Part shown: piece by piece, positions 40,320 through 48,670 of the stretch
Layout of the letters: every line of letters begins with the position of its first letter
Position numbering within the stretch: the first letter of the stretch is position 1
NCBI GenBank assembly: GCA_024280945.1
Contig: JAMXLO010000088.1
Span: 124,001 to 188,000 of the forward strand
Origin: Acetobacteraceae bacterium
Lineage (GTDB): Bacteria > Pseudomonadota > Alphaproteobacteria > Acetobacterales > Acetobacteraceae
DNA length: 64,000 nucleotides
Reading direction: 5' to 3'
Notes under the pieces: model-generated
What the model saw: the letters and a program-made list of their open reading frames with translations, nothing else
The model's database searches: none
Told to the model about the DNA's origin: nothing
Program-made: the position numbers and the translations under genes

Positions 40320-41488
40320 TGGATTTTTCGCTGTCTCCGGACCTGCAGGAACTGCAGCATCGCACGCGTCGCTTCATTCGGGAGCGTATCGTACCGCTGG
40401 AGAGTGACCCGCGTCAGACGGCGCACGGGCCGACCGAGGATTTTCGTCGCGAGCTTGTGGCGCTGGGTCGCGAGGTTGGCCTGCTTGCCCCGCACGCGTC
40501 GCCCGAATTCGGCGGTCTCGGGCTGAACAATGTTGGCAAGGCGGTGGTGTTCGAGGAGGCTGGTTACTCGCTCCTCGGCCCGGTCGCGATGCACATTTTC
40601 GCTCCTGACGAGGGCAACATCCACCTGTTGGAACAGGTCGCCACACCGGAGCAGAAGGAGCGTTGGCTGCGTCCTCTGGCGAGCGGCGCCATTCGCTCCT
40701 GCTTCTGCATGACCGAGCCGGCGCCTGGCGCAGGATCCGACCCGGCAGCGCTGAGCACCACGGCGGTGCAGGACGGCAACCACTGGATCATCAACGGCAC
40801 CAAGTGGTTCATCACTGGTGCCGACGGCGCAGGCTTTGCCATCATCATGGCCAAGGGCGAGGACGGTGCGGCGACGATGTTCCTCGCCGACATGGACCAG
40901 CCTGGCGTCGAGATCGTTCGCACCATGCACAGCATGGATCAGGCCTTCGCCGGCGGCCATGCCGTTGTGCGGCTCAACGATCTGCGTGTGCCGGCGAGTG
41001 ACATTCTCGGCGAGCCGGGGAAGGGCTTCCGCTATGCGCAGGTGCGATTGGCGCCGGCGCGTCTCACTCATTGCATGCGCTGGCTCGGCGCTGCACGGCG
41101 CGCGCATGACATCGCCGCCGGTTACGCACAGCAGCGCGAGGTGTTCGGCACCCGGCTGGTGAACCATGAAGGTGTCGGTTTCATGCTGGCGGACAACGAG
41201 ATCGACATCCGCATGAGCCGGCTATCGATCTGGCACACCGCCTGGGTGCTCGACCAGGGAGCGCGCGGCACAACCGAGTCATCCATGGCTAAGGTGTTCT
41301 GTTCAGAGGCGATCTGGCGTGTGGTTGATCGCTGCGTTCAGGTGCTGGGCGGGCAGGGAGTCACCGGGGAGACGCTGGTCGAGCGCATTTTTCGCGAAGT
41401 GCGCGCCTTCCGCATCTATGACGGGCCGTCAGAAGTGCATCGCTGGTCATTGGCCCAGCGAATCGCGCGGCAAGGGTCAAACTGGTGA
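40319..41488 (+). CDS. Acyl-CoA dehydrogenase family protein
   Basis: FAD-dependent acyl-CoA dehydrogenase of 389 residues. It shows PEFGGLGLNNVGKAVVFEEA, CMTEPAPGAGSDPAAL (FAD loop), INGTKWFITGADGAGFAIIM, the C-terminal FAD-binding VQVLGGQGVTGE and SEVHRWSLAQRIAR. It is coupled to the upstream kinase (TGATG junction) and overlaps the following SDR gene by four bases, so the three are one operon. In the levulinate system the homologue works with the kinase to remove the 4-phosphate and yield an enoyl-CoA. Confidence 0.92.
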   Translation: MDFSLSPDLQELQHRTRRFIRERIVPLESDPRQTAHGPTEDFRRELVALGREVGLLAPHASPEFGGLGLNNVGKAVVFEEAGYSLLGPVAMHIFAPDEGNIHLLEQVATPEQKERWLRPLASGAIRSCFCMTEPAPGAGSDPAALSTTAVQDGNHWIINGTKWFITGADGAGFAIIMAKGEDGAATMFLADMDQPGVEIVRTMHSMDQAFAGGHAVVRLNDLRVPASDILGEPGKGFRYAQVRLAPARLTHCMRWLGAARRAHDIAAGYAQQREVFGTRLVNHEGVGFMLADNEIDIRMSRLSIWHTAWVLDQGARGTTESSMAKVFCSEAIWRVVDRCVQVLGGQGVTGETLVERIFREVRAFRIYDGPSEVHRWSLAQRIARQGSNW

Positions 41489-42237
41489 GCGATTTTGATC
41501 TGACCGGCAAAGTGGCTATCGTGACAGGTGGTGGCCGCGGCATCGGTCTTGCCATTGCCGAAGGTCTCGCGCGCCACGGCGCAACCCCGGTGTTGGCGGG
41601 GCGCACTGAAGCGACGCTCGTCAGGGCAGCCGCCTCGATCGGTCAGGCGGCAAGCGTGCAGGTAGCGGATGTTGCGCGCGAGCCGGAGGTCCTGGCGCTG
41701 CGCGACGCGGTCCTCGATCGGCACCGCAGGATCGACGTGCTGGTCAACAATGCCGGCATCAATCCGATTTTTCGTGGCATCGAAAGGACCAGTCTGGGCG
41801 ACTGGCAGAGCATTATCGACATCAACCTCACCGGCACGTTCCTCTGCTGCAAACATATCGGGCAGGCGATGGTGGATCAGGGCCGCGGGTCGATTATCAA
41901 TATCAGTTCAGTCGCAGGCCATGTCGGGCTGCTTCGCTCAGTGCCGTATTGCGCGTCCAAGGGCGGCGTGGAGATGCTGACCCGTGCGCTTGCACTGGAT
42001 TGGGCCAAACGCGGCGTGCGCGTGAATACTCTGGCGCCTGGTTGGGTGGATACCGATTTGACGCATGGCCTGCTCGAGCACGACGTGCACGGGAAGCGAT
42101 TGTTGGATCACACGCCGATGGGCCGCTTCGCCGCCGCCGGCGACATGGTCGGTGCCGCTGTGTTCCTCGCATCCGATGCATCAGCCTACATGACCGGTCA
42201 GAGTCTGTTGATCGATGGTGGCTGGACCGCAGACTGA
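41485..42237 (+). CDS. SDR family NAD(P)-dependent oxidoreductase
   Basis: Classical short-chain dehydrogenase of 250 residues starting at GTG 41485 (MSDFDLTGKVAIVTGG). The cofactor motif is TGGGRGIG, the structural motif NNAG, and the active-site residues are Ser in INISSVAGH and Tyr/Lys in YCASKGG. The C-terminal MTGQSLLIDGGWTAD is typical. Third gene of the kinase-dehydrogenase operon; an oxo-to-hydroxy reduction of an acyl-CoA side chain is the role suggested by context. Confidence 0.92.
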   Translation: MSDFDLTGKVAIVTGGGRGIGLAIAEGLARHGATPVLAGRTEATLVRAAASIGQAASVQVADVAREPEVLALRDAVLDRHRRIDVLVNNAGINPIFRGIERTSLGDWQSIIDINLTGTFLCCKHIGQAMVDQGRGSIINISSVAGHVGLLRSVPYCASKGGVEMLTRALALDWAKRGVRVNTLAPGWVDTDLTHGLLEHDVHGKRLLDHTPMGRFAAAGDMVGAAVFLASDASAYMTGQSLLIDGGWTAD

Positions 42238-42357
42238 GGTACGCCACCGGAGCGTCACGTTCACCTTCGCAACGTCATCGATATGCCGTTGAAGCAATCT
42301 GCCGCTTCGGATTGTGTGCCCGTGCACTTGTAACGCAATGCAACGGGGAGTCGCCGA

Positions 42358-45225
42358 ATGTCTCGCGGGCAAAGCGGACCATCGACCGGTCAGACGCCAT
42401 ATCTCGTGCCAACTGACACCGGTGTTGAGTTCATTTCTCTGTTGAGTGCCGGTGATGCGGTAGCGGGAGCAATGACCACGGGTGGTGCGGCATGGCGATT
42501 TGCCGGCATTCCCGATGGCATTGGCGCCTTCGACAACGGCGACGGCACGATCAGCGTGCTGGTCAACCACGAACTGACAGACACCGAAGGTGGGCAGCAT
42601 GACACCGGTGCGGCGAGTGGCGCATTCGTCGACAAACTGGTCGTCGACAAGAAGACCTTGCAGGTGACCGAAGCGGGCGAACTCGGCAAGCACATGTTTC
42701 TCTATGACAGTGCTACCGGCTCCTATGTCGAGAAGCCGTCCGCTCTCAACCGGCTTTGCTCGGCAGACCTCGCAGCGCCATCAGCCTATTACGATAGTTC
42801 GACCGGTCTAGGCACGCAGACGCGGATTCTGCTGAATGGCGAAGAAACCGCGGAGGGACGCGCATTCGGATGGATCGCGTCCGGAGAGCATGCGGGCGAA
42901 GTCTATGAGCTGCCGACATTCGGCAACTTCGCCATCGAGAACCTGTTGGCTTCGCCGAACACCGGCTCTCGCACGGTAGTGATCGGCAATGAGGATGCCA
43001 CTGATGGGCAGCTTTATGTCTACGTCGGCGACAAGCAGGCCAGCGGCACGGATATCCAAAAGGCTGGCCTGACCAACGGCGCGCTGTACGGCATTCGGGC
43101 TGACTTTCAGCACGAATCAGCGAGCGGACAACCGCTCAGCGGCACCTTCCATCTCGCCGCACTCGGTGACACGTCGGCTACTGACGGCGCCGGACTGCAA
43201 AAGGCCAGCGAGGCTGCCGCAGCGACCGGGTGGCTGCGTCCGGAGGACGGCGCCTGGGACACCCAGAACCCAAACCGCTACTACTTCGTCACGACAGATG
43301 CGATCGACGCGCCGTCACGGCTATGGGCTCTGGACTTCTTCGATGTGCAGCATCCAGAGCTCGGAGGTACCTACCGAGCGCTCCTCGACGGCACCGAGGG
43401 GCAAAAAATGCTCGACAACATCACCCTCTCTGCCGACGGCACCCTGGTGCTGCAGGAGGACGTCGGCAACAACGCCCGTGCCGGCAAGGTGTGGTCATAC
43501 GATCCGCGCACTGACAGGTTGACCGAGCTGGCGCACCATGACGTCGCACGCTTCGGTGACGAGACGACGCCGGCAACACCTCCGTTCAATCAGGATGAGG
43601 AGTCCTCGGGCGTCATCGACGTAACCAGCCTGCTGGGCGATGGCGACCGCAAGGCGTACTTGCTCGACACCCAGGCGCACTACAGTTTTGGCGCGGCAGG
43701 CAGTGTGGACCGCCAGCAGATCGTCGAGGGGGGACAACTCCAGCTGATGTATGTCAGCGGCCACGACGATGCGCACGATGTAGCCAATCGCGCGGAGATC
43801 GATCAGCAGAAACTCGGTCTGGATGGGCCACGCTTTGCGCATGGTGCATCCGATCTGACGCTGGCGGCAACCTCACCTATTTGGCTTGCCGCGCGTGGAC
43901 ACGACGGTCCGACGCTGGCTCCAGTCAACACCAGCTCGCTCGAGGATCGCGGTGCGCCGCCGACATTGGACGGCGACCCCGCTCTCGTTATGGGACATCG
44001 CGGTGCAGCCGGGCTGCTGCCGGAGCACACGCTGGCGGGCTACAAGCTTGCGATCCAGCTCGGCGCAGACTTCATCGAACCGGATCTGGTCACCACCAAG
44101 GATGGCTACCTGATTGCGCGCCACGAGCCGATGCTGGGCGGAACGACCGACGTCGCAGATCATCCGGAATTCGCCGACCGGCAAAAGACAGTGAGTCTCG
44201 ATGGCGGCGCGCCGATCACCGATTGGTTCGCCGAAGACTTCACGCTGGCCGAGATCAAGACGCTGCATGCACGCGAACGGATCCCTGAAACCCGCCCAGC
44301 AAACGCGACGTTCAACGATCAGTATAGCATTCCTACGCTCGACGAGGTCATTGCCCTGGTGAAGCAGGAGGAGGCGGAGACAGGGCGCCAGATTGGCATT
44401 ATCCCGGAGACGAAGCATCCGACTTATTTCTTGCACGAAGGCAAGCACCTTGACGGATCGCCGATCCATGTCGACACGAGCCAGAAACTGATCGATGCGC
44501 TGGTGGCCAATGACTTCACCGATCCGAGTCGGATCATCATCCAGTCTTTCGAACTGGCCAACCTGATCGATTTGCAGACGAGGATCATGCCGCAGGCAGG
44601 TGTCGATCTGCCGCTCATTCAGTTGCTGAATGAAGGCGGCTACGACATTACGTTCAATTTCAATTCAACGAACATGGCAGAAGGTGCCGACCCCAGCGTG
44701 TACAAAGCGTTCGACTTCCCGCTGAATGCGGCGAGCGCCACCAACGGTGACCTGTATAAGCCCGCGGCGCTGCGCGCGATGAGCGCGCTCTACGCGCAGG
44801 CAATCGGGCCCTATAAGGACGATATCCTGCCAACGAAAACGGTAGTTCCTGTCGACGGCAACGGCGACGGCAAGCCTGAGATCACCCGCCAACTCACCGG
44901 CGAGCTGACTGACCTGGTCCGCGATGCGCATGCGGCAGGCCTGAAGGTAATTCCGTACACGATGCGCAACGAGGAGGTTTTCCAGGAGCTCAACCCCGAT
45001 GGAACAGTCTCCAGCGTCTTCGACGAATATCTCCGCCTGATCGATCTGGGCGTCGACGGCTTCTTTACCGATTTTGCCGATACCGGGCGGGCGGCGGTCG
45101 ACGCCATAGCGCGGGTCGAACAAGGAATGCACGACGACAGCCGTCATGGATGGAACGGAGGAGCATCCTGGCAGCCGGCAGCACTCGACGCGGCCGGCGT
45201 TGGCGGAGCCGAAGGCGGCAACTGA
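42358..45225 (+). CDS. DUF839/PhoX-like domain fused to glycerophosphodiester phosphodiesterase
   Basis: A 955-residue two-domain protein. The N-terminal ~500 residues (LVPTDTGVEFISLLSAGDAV, FDNGDGTISVLVNHELTDTE, RILLNGEETAEGRAFGW) resemble DUF839/PhoX-type phosphatase propellers. The C-terminal part is a GlpQ-like glycerophosphodiester phosphodiesterase with the HRGAAGLLPEHTL motif (H547), DFIEPDLVTTKDGYLIARHE for the metal site and VDGFFTDFADTGRAA. No signal peptide is seen at the ATG (MSRGQSGPSTGQTP), although such enzymes normally act outside. Phosphate or phospholipid-headgroup scavenging is likely. GGGGAG is seven bases upstream. Confidence 0.85.
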   Translation: MSRGQSGPSTGQTPYLVPTDTGVEFISLLSAGDAVAGAMTTGGAAWRFAGIPDGIGAFDNGDGTISVLVNHELTDTEGGQHDTGAASGAFVDKLVVDKKTLQVTEAGELGKHMFLYDSATGSYVEKPSALNRLCSADLAAPSAYYDSSTGLGTQTRILLNGEETAEGRAFGWIASGEHAGEVYELPTFGNFAIENLLASPNTGSRTVVIGNEDATDGQLYVYVGDKQASGTDIQKAGLTNGALYGIRADFQHESASGQPLSGTFHLAALGDTSATDGAGLQKASEAAAATGWLRPEDGAWDTQNPNRYYFVTTDAIDAPSRLWALDFFDVQHPELGGTYRALLDGTEGQKMLDNITLSADGTLVLQEDVGNNARAGKVWSYDPRTDRLTELAHHDVARFGDETTPATPPFNQDEESSGVIDVTSLLGDGDRKAYLLDTQAHYSFGAAGSVDRQQIVEGGQLQLMYVSGHDDAHDVANRAEIDQQKLGLDGPRFAHGASDLTLAATSPIWLAARGHDGPTLAPVNTSSLEDRGAPPTLDGDPALVMGHRGAAGLLPEHTLAGYKLAIQLGADFIEPDLVTTKDGYLIARHEPMLGGTTDVADHPEFADRQKTVSLDGGAPITDWFAEDFTLAEIKTLHARERIPETRPANATFNDQYSIPTLDEVIALVKQEEAETGRQIGIIPETKHPTYFLHEGKHLDGSPIHVDTSQKLIDALVANDFTDPSRIIIQSFELANLIDLQTRIMPQAGVDLPLIQLLNEGGYDITFNFNSTNMAEGADPSVYKAFDFPLNAASATNGDLYKPAALRAMSALYAQAIGPYKDDILPTKTVVPVDGNGDGKPEITRQLTGELTDLVRDAHAAGLKVIPYTMRNEEVFQELNPDGTVSSVFDEYLRLIDLGVDGFFTDFADTGRAAVDAIARVEQGMHDDSRHGWNGGASWQPAALDAAGVGGAEGGN

Positions 45226-45245
45226 GAGGCGGCAATCCGTTTGCT

Positions 45246-45274
45246 GTGTGCGCTCCTGTCATGAGAGCGCACAC
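45246..45274. terminator. Hairpin terminator between convergent genes
   Basis: A perfect 10-bp stem (GTGTGCGCTC / GAGCGCACAC) with a 9-base loop between the DUF839-GDPD stop and the DUF1345 stop. No clear T-run, but its position suits bidirectional termination. Confidence 0.65.
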
Positions 45275-45278
45275 CCGA

Positions 45279-45941
45279 CTATAGCAGTCCAGCCGCCAGA
45301 TTAACCGTCAGGGCGACGATGATGGCGTTGTAGAGGAATCCAAGCAGCCCGTGCGCCGCAGCGAGGCGGCGGAACTTTCGCGCTGTGATCTGCACGTCCG
45401 ATACCTGAAACGTCATCCCGAGTACAAGCGCAAAATACATGAAGTCCAGATAGTCGGGTCGCTTCTCGCCCGGGAATTCGAGGCCACCGCTGATGCCGCT
45501 TCCACCGGGATCGACTTCGTAGAATTCGTGAGCGTAACGGAATGCGAACGTAGTGTGCGTCATCAGCCAGGATACGAACAAGGTGATGGCGACCAGCAGC
45601 AGATGCAGGTTGCGCGGTCCTGGCGGCATATCCTTCGCGATCCCGGCAAACTCGCCAATGATGGCGACGAAGCTGAAGGTAATGGCGGCAAGCGTCAGCC
45701 AGAAGATGGTCCATTCGCCCTCTTGCTGGGCAGCCGCGTCGGCGGCCATCCGGTCGAGATGCTCAGAGGCGAATAGATGAGCGGCCAGGCCGAGATAGAC
45801 GATGACCGCGAAGTCCCAGGCCATGACCGAGCGCGTGGTGTTGTCGATGCTCGACGGCAGCAACGGATAGGCGACCAAACCGCATAGCAGGCCAATGAAT
45901 AGAAATCGTCGGGCGGCAATGACACGCCATATGCGACGCAT
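45279..45941 (-). CDS. DUF1345 family integral membrane protein
   Basis: A 220-residue inner-membrane protein with five or so hydrophobic helices. DUF1345 marker segments are TRSVMAWDFAVIVYLGL, WLMTHTTFAFRYAHEFYE, LDFMYFALVLGMTFQVSDVQ and LLGFLYNAIIVALTVN. Family function is unknown. It lies two bases after the M20 peptidase gene on the same strand, so it is probably the last gene of that operon. Confidence 0.9.
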   Translation of the reverse strand: MRRIWRVIAARRFLFIGLLCGLVAYPLLPSSIDNTTRSVMAWDFAVIVYLGLAAHLFASEHLDRMAADAAAQQEGEWTIFWLTLAAITFSFVAIIGEFAGIAKDMPPGPRNLHLLLVAITLFVSWLMTHTTFAFRYAHEFYEVDPGGSGISGGLEFPGEKRPDYLDFMYFALVLGMTFQVSDVQITARKFRRLAAAHGLLGFLYNAIIVALTVNLAAGLL

Positions 45942-45943
45942 GT

Positions 45944-47074
45944 TCAGGCCAGTGTGGCGAGGAGGCCAGCCATGAGCTTGCCGCGATATGCGAGGCTCTC
46001 CACAACGATGTGTTCATCGAGTGTGTGGGCACCCGCCCCCTGCACACCAAGACCATCGAGGGTAGCTATGCCCATCGCGCCGGTGAAATTGCCATCGGAG
46101 CCGCCACCGGAACTTTGCGAGCTGATTTCGTAGCCCAGCTCTCGCGCGATGCCACGGGCGGTCTCATAGAGCGCTATCACCTTACTATCAGGCTCCCATA
46201 CGGGCCTGGTCACGCCACGCGTCACCTTGAACTGCACGTCGTTCGACGATGCCGAGAGTGTCAGCATTCGGGCGACGCCGTGATCGAGGTCCTCCTGCCG
46301 CTTGGCCATCGACAGCGCCTCGCCCGTGCAGGTGGTGGATACGCAGTTCACCCATTGGCCACCGTGGATCACCCCGACCGAAAAGGTGCAATCCTCGGTG
46401 GTCATGTCTTCTATTTCGATGAGCTTTCGTGCCATTTCGCGGATCGCCGATCGGCCATCCGCGAGCCGCGCCCCCGCATGACTGGGTCGACCGACCGCCT
46501 CTAAGTCGAATCTCGCGATTGCGTAACGGCCGGTCACGACACCGCCATCAGCGCGCGCCGGCTCTGGTACCAGAACGTAGCGATGACGCGCAGCCTCTGC
46601 CTCAATCAGGTCACGGGTTGAGGGGCTGCCGACTTCCTCATCGCTCGTCAACAGCACGGTGATCGGCAAGAGGGGGTCGATCTTGGCGCGTCCGAGCTGA
46701 CGGATCGCCTCCAGGGCCAGATAGTTCCCGCCCTTCATATCCAGGATGCCCGGCCCCCATGCACGGCTGCCGTCACGGCGGAACGGCAGCTTCGTCAGGG
46801 TGCCGACCGGATGAACGGTGTCGAGATGTCCCATGACCAGGATACCAGGCACGTTCGGCGTGGGGTGCGGGAAGGTCGCGCGCACGCAGTCGCCGAAGCC
46901 CATGCGGCCAGCAACGCGCTCAACGCGTGCTCCGCCGATCACCAGTTCGCGCGACGCAATGTCCATCATCCGGTTGACCGAAGCAGGGTCATAGGTCGGG
47001 CTTTCGCATTCGACCCACGCACGCAGCCCGTCCAGCATGGTTTCAGCATCGAAAGGCAGTTCGGCAGGATTCAC
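45944..47074 (-). CDS. M20 family metallopeptidase (glutamate carboxypeptidase G2-like)
   Basis: Two-zinc aminoacylase/carboxypeptidase of 376 residues. The start is GTG 47074 (VNPAELPFDAETMLDGLRAW) with GGAGA at good spacing. Zinc ligands and catalytic residues are in VMGHLDTVHP, GPGILDMKGG, LLTSDEEVGSPSTRD, YVLVPEPA and GAGAHTLDEHI. A dimerisation domain sits near 180-290 (GRPSHAGARL). It would cleave C-terminal glutamate or N-acyl/N-carbamoyl amino acids. It lies 23 bases after the nucleoside hydrolase gene. Confidence 0.9.
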   Translation of the reverse strand: MNPAELPFDAETMLDGLRAWVECESPTYDPASVNRMMDIASRELVIGGARVERVAGRMGFGDCVRATFPHPTPNVPGILVMGHLDTVHPVGTLTKLPFRRDGSRAWGPGILDMKGGNYLALEAIRQLGRAKIDPLLPITVLLTSDEEVGSPSTRDLIEAEAARHRYVLVPEPARADGGVVTGRYAIARFDLEAVGRPSHAGARLADGRSAIREMARKLIEIEDMTTEDCTFSVGVIHGGQWVNCVSTTCTGEALSMAKRQEDLDHGVARMLTLSASSNDVQFKVTRGVTRPVWEPDSKVIALYETARGIARELGYEISSQSSGGGSDGNFTGAMGIATLDGLGVQGAGAHTLDEHIVVESLAYRGKLMAGLLATLA

Positions 47075-47097
47075 GGGTCGTCTCCAATGGCACAGAT

Positions 47098-48021
47098 TTA
47101 TGGCAGGCGTGTCAGCCGCTCGCCGAGCAGGGCGAAGAATGCGTCGCCGTGCAGCGTCTCGAGCACGGTTGCGTTGTGCGGCAGCCCCCAGCGGTTCCAG
47201 CGGTCGATGACGGTGCGTCCGCGGCAAGGTCCTGGCCCGAGATCGACGGAGACGGTGCAAGCGCGTGTCGTGAACAGGTCAGGCCGCAGCAGCCATGCGA
47301 CCGCACAGGGGTCGTGCAGCGCCGCACCCGTGCCGCCGAAGCGAGGGCCAAACGGCACGGTCGCCTGGATATCGCACAACCTGGCGAGGCACTGACTCGT
47401 TCCGGCCCGTCTGAGCACCGCCAGTCGTTCCGTGGTACACAGTGCCTGCGCTGTGAGGTTGAGCGTCACCAGCACAACCGGTCTGCCGCAGGCCAGCAAA
47501 ACAGCAAGTGCCTCGGGATCGTTGAGAGCGTTGAATTCGGCGGCTGGCGTCGCATTGCCTTCGCCCCAGGCGCCCGTCATCAGCACGATCTGCTCGGCAC
47601 GGTCCGCCAGCGACGGTTCCGTCATCAAAGCGAGTGCTAGGTTCGTGGCCGGCGCGATGCCGACCAACGTCACGCGCCGGGGGGCACTGCGCAGGATCGC
47701 GCGGATGGCATCGGCAGCGACGCCCGATGCGGCAGCGCCTCCGGCGGGCAGCCCAATGCCGCCAAGGCCATCGACGCCGTGCACGCGCGTCTCGTTGACG
47801 AATGCGCCAAGCAGCGGCCTATCGGCACCGGCATATACGGGCACATTCGCTTCGGCCAGCGCGACCAGTGCCAGCGCGTTGGGCAGCGTGCACTCCAGTC
47901 CAACATTGCCTCCGGCGACAGTGACAGCCAGAACCTCGAGCTCGGGCGATGCCAAAGCCAGCAAGAGGGCGAAGGCGTCGTCGGTGCCCGGATCGCAGTC
48001 GAGAATGATCGGAGTTGCCAC
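47098..48021 (-). CDS. Nucleoside hydrolase (IUNH family)
   Basis: Ca-dependent N-ribohydrolase releasing base and ribose from nucleosides. The start is GTG 48021 (VATPIILDCDPGTDDAFALL), which holds the family hallmark DxDPGxDDA. EFNALNDPEALAVLL and LHDPCAVAWLLRPDLF give later active-site residues. It is 307 residues, normal for the family. First gene of an apparent operon with the M20 peptidase and DUF1345, divergent from the Cys-rich protein. Confidence 0.92.
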   Translation of the reverse strand: MATPIILDCDPGTDDAFALLLALASPELEVLAVTVAGGNVGLECTLPNALALVALAEANVPVYAGADRPLLGAFVNETRVHGVDGLGGIGLPAGGAAASGVAADAIRAILRSAPRRVTLVGIAPATNLALALMTEPSLADRAEQIVLMTGAWGEGNATPAAEFNALNDPEALAVLLACGRPVVLVTLNLTAQALCTTERLAVLRRAGTSQCLARLCDIQATVPFGPRFGGTGAALHDPCAVAWLLRPDLFTTRACTVSVDLGPGPCRGRTVIDRWNRWGLPHNATVLETLHGDAFFALLGERLTRLP

Positions 48022-48081
48022 TGTGGTGTTCCCGCTTGCGCTCGGGCAGGATGCCACCCTACGGCACCGAGCGGAACACGC

Positions 48082-48660
48082 ATGGTAACGCAGCATTTCT
48101 CGATTGCCGCCGAGACGGATGCCAGCGGCAACCAGGCCGTGATGGTGCCACTCAACCGGCGTGCACTGGTGCCTATGCAACGCGACCGCATCTGGCGCTT
48201 GCGCAAGCACCTGGTTCAGTCGCTGCGCGCGATGCGGACGATGAGGCGTCCGGTCGAGTCAGCCTCGCCGCTGCGGCCCGAGCCGGAGGGGTTCATCGGC
48301 ACGTTGGCGCGCGCTGCGTGCACGCTGTGCAAGGGCTGGTGCTGCAAGGGGGGCGGCGAACATGGCTATATGGACGAGCGTGTGATGGCGCGCGTGCGAC
48401 AGGCGCGGCCACACCTCGACGCGCGCGCTGTCATCAGACTTTATACCGAGCGGGTGCCGACAAGCAGCTATGCGGATTCGTGCATCTTTCACGCCAAAAC
48501 CGGCTGCACGCTGGATCGCTCGCTCCGCTCCGATGTCTGCAACAGCTATTTCTGCACTGGCCTCGGCAATTTGGTGAAGACTGCAGAAGCCCCGCCAGCG
48601 GCGATCATCATCGCCAACCATGACGGCGAAACGCGTATGTCGCCAGTCATCACTCCGTAG
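48082..48660 (+). CDS. Cysteine-rich putative metal-binding protein
   Basis: A 192-residue cytosolic protein. ATG 48082 starts MVTQHFSIAAETDASG. The middle has ACTLCKGWCCKGGGEHGYMD, and further cysteines occur at DSCIFHAKTGCTLDRS, DVCNSYFCTG. The CxxCxxxCC start resembles YkgJ-like zinc/iron-chelating proteins, but the rest is not the standard length of that family. Ten bases separate it from the FAD oxidoreductase gene. Function unknown. Confidence 0.65.
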   Translation: MVTQHFSIAAETDASGNQAVMVPLNRRALVPMQRDRIWRLRKHLVQSLRAMRTMRRPVESASPLRPEPEGFIGTLARAACTLCKGWCCKGGGEHGYMDERVMARVRQARPHLDARAVIRLYTERVPTSSYADSCIFHAKTGCTLDRSLRSDVCNSYFCTGLGNLVKTAEAPPAAIIIANHDGETRMSPVITP

Positions 48661-48670
48661 GAACCGTTCT

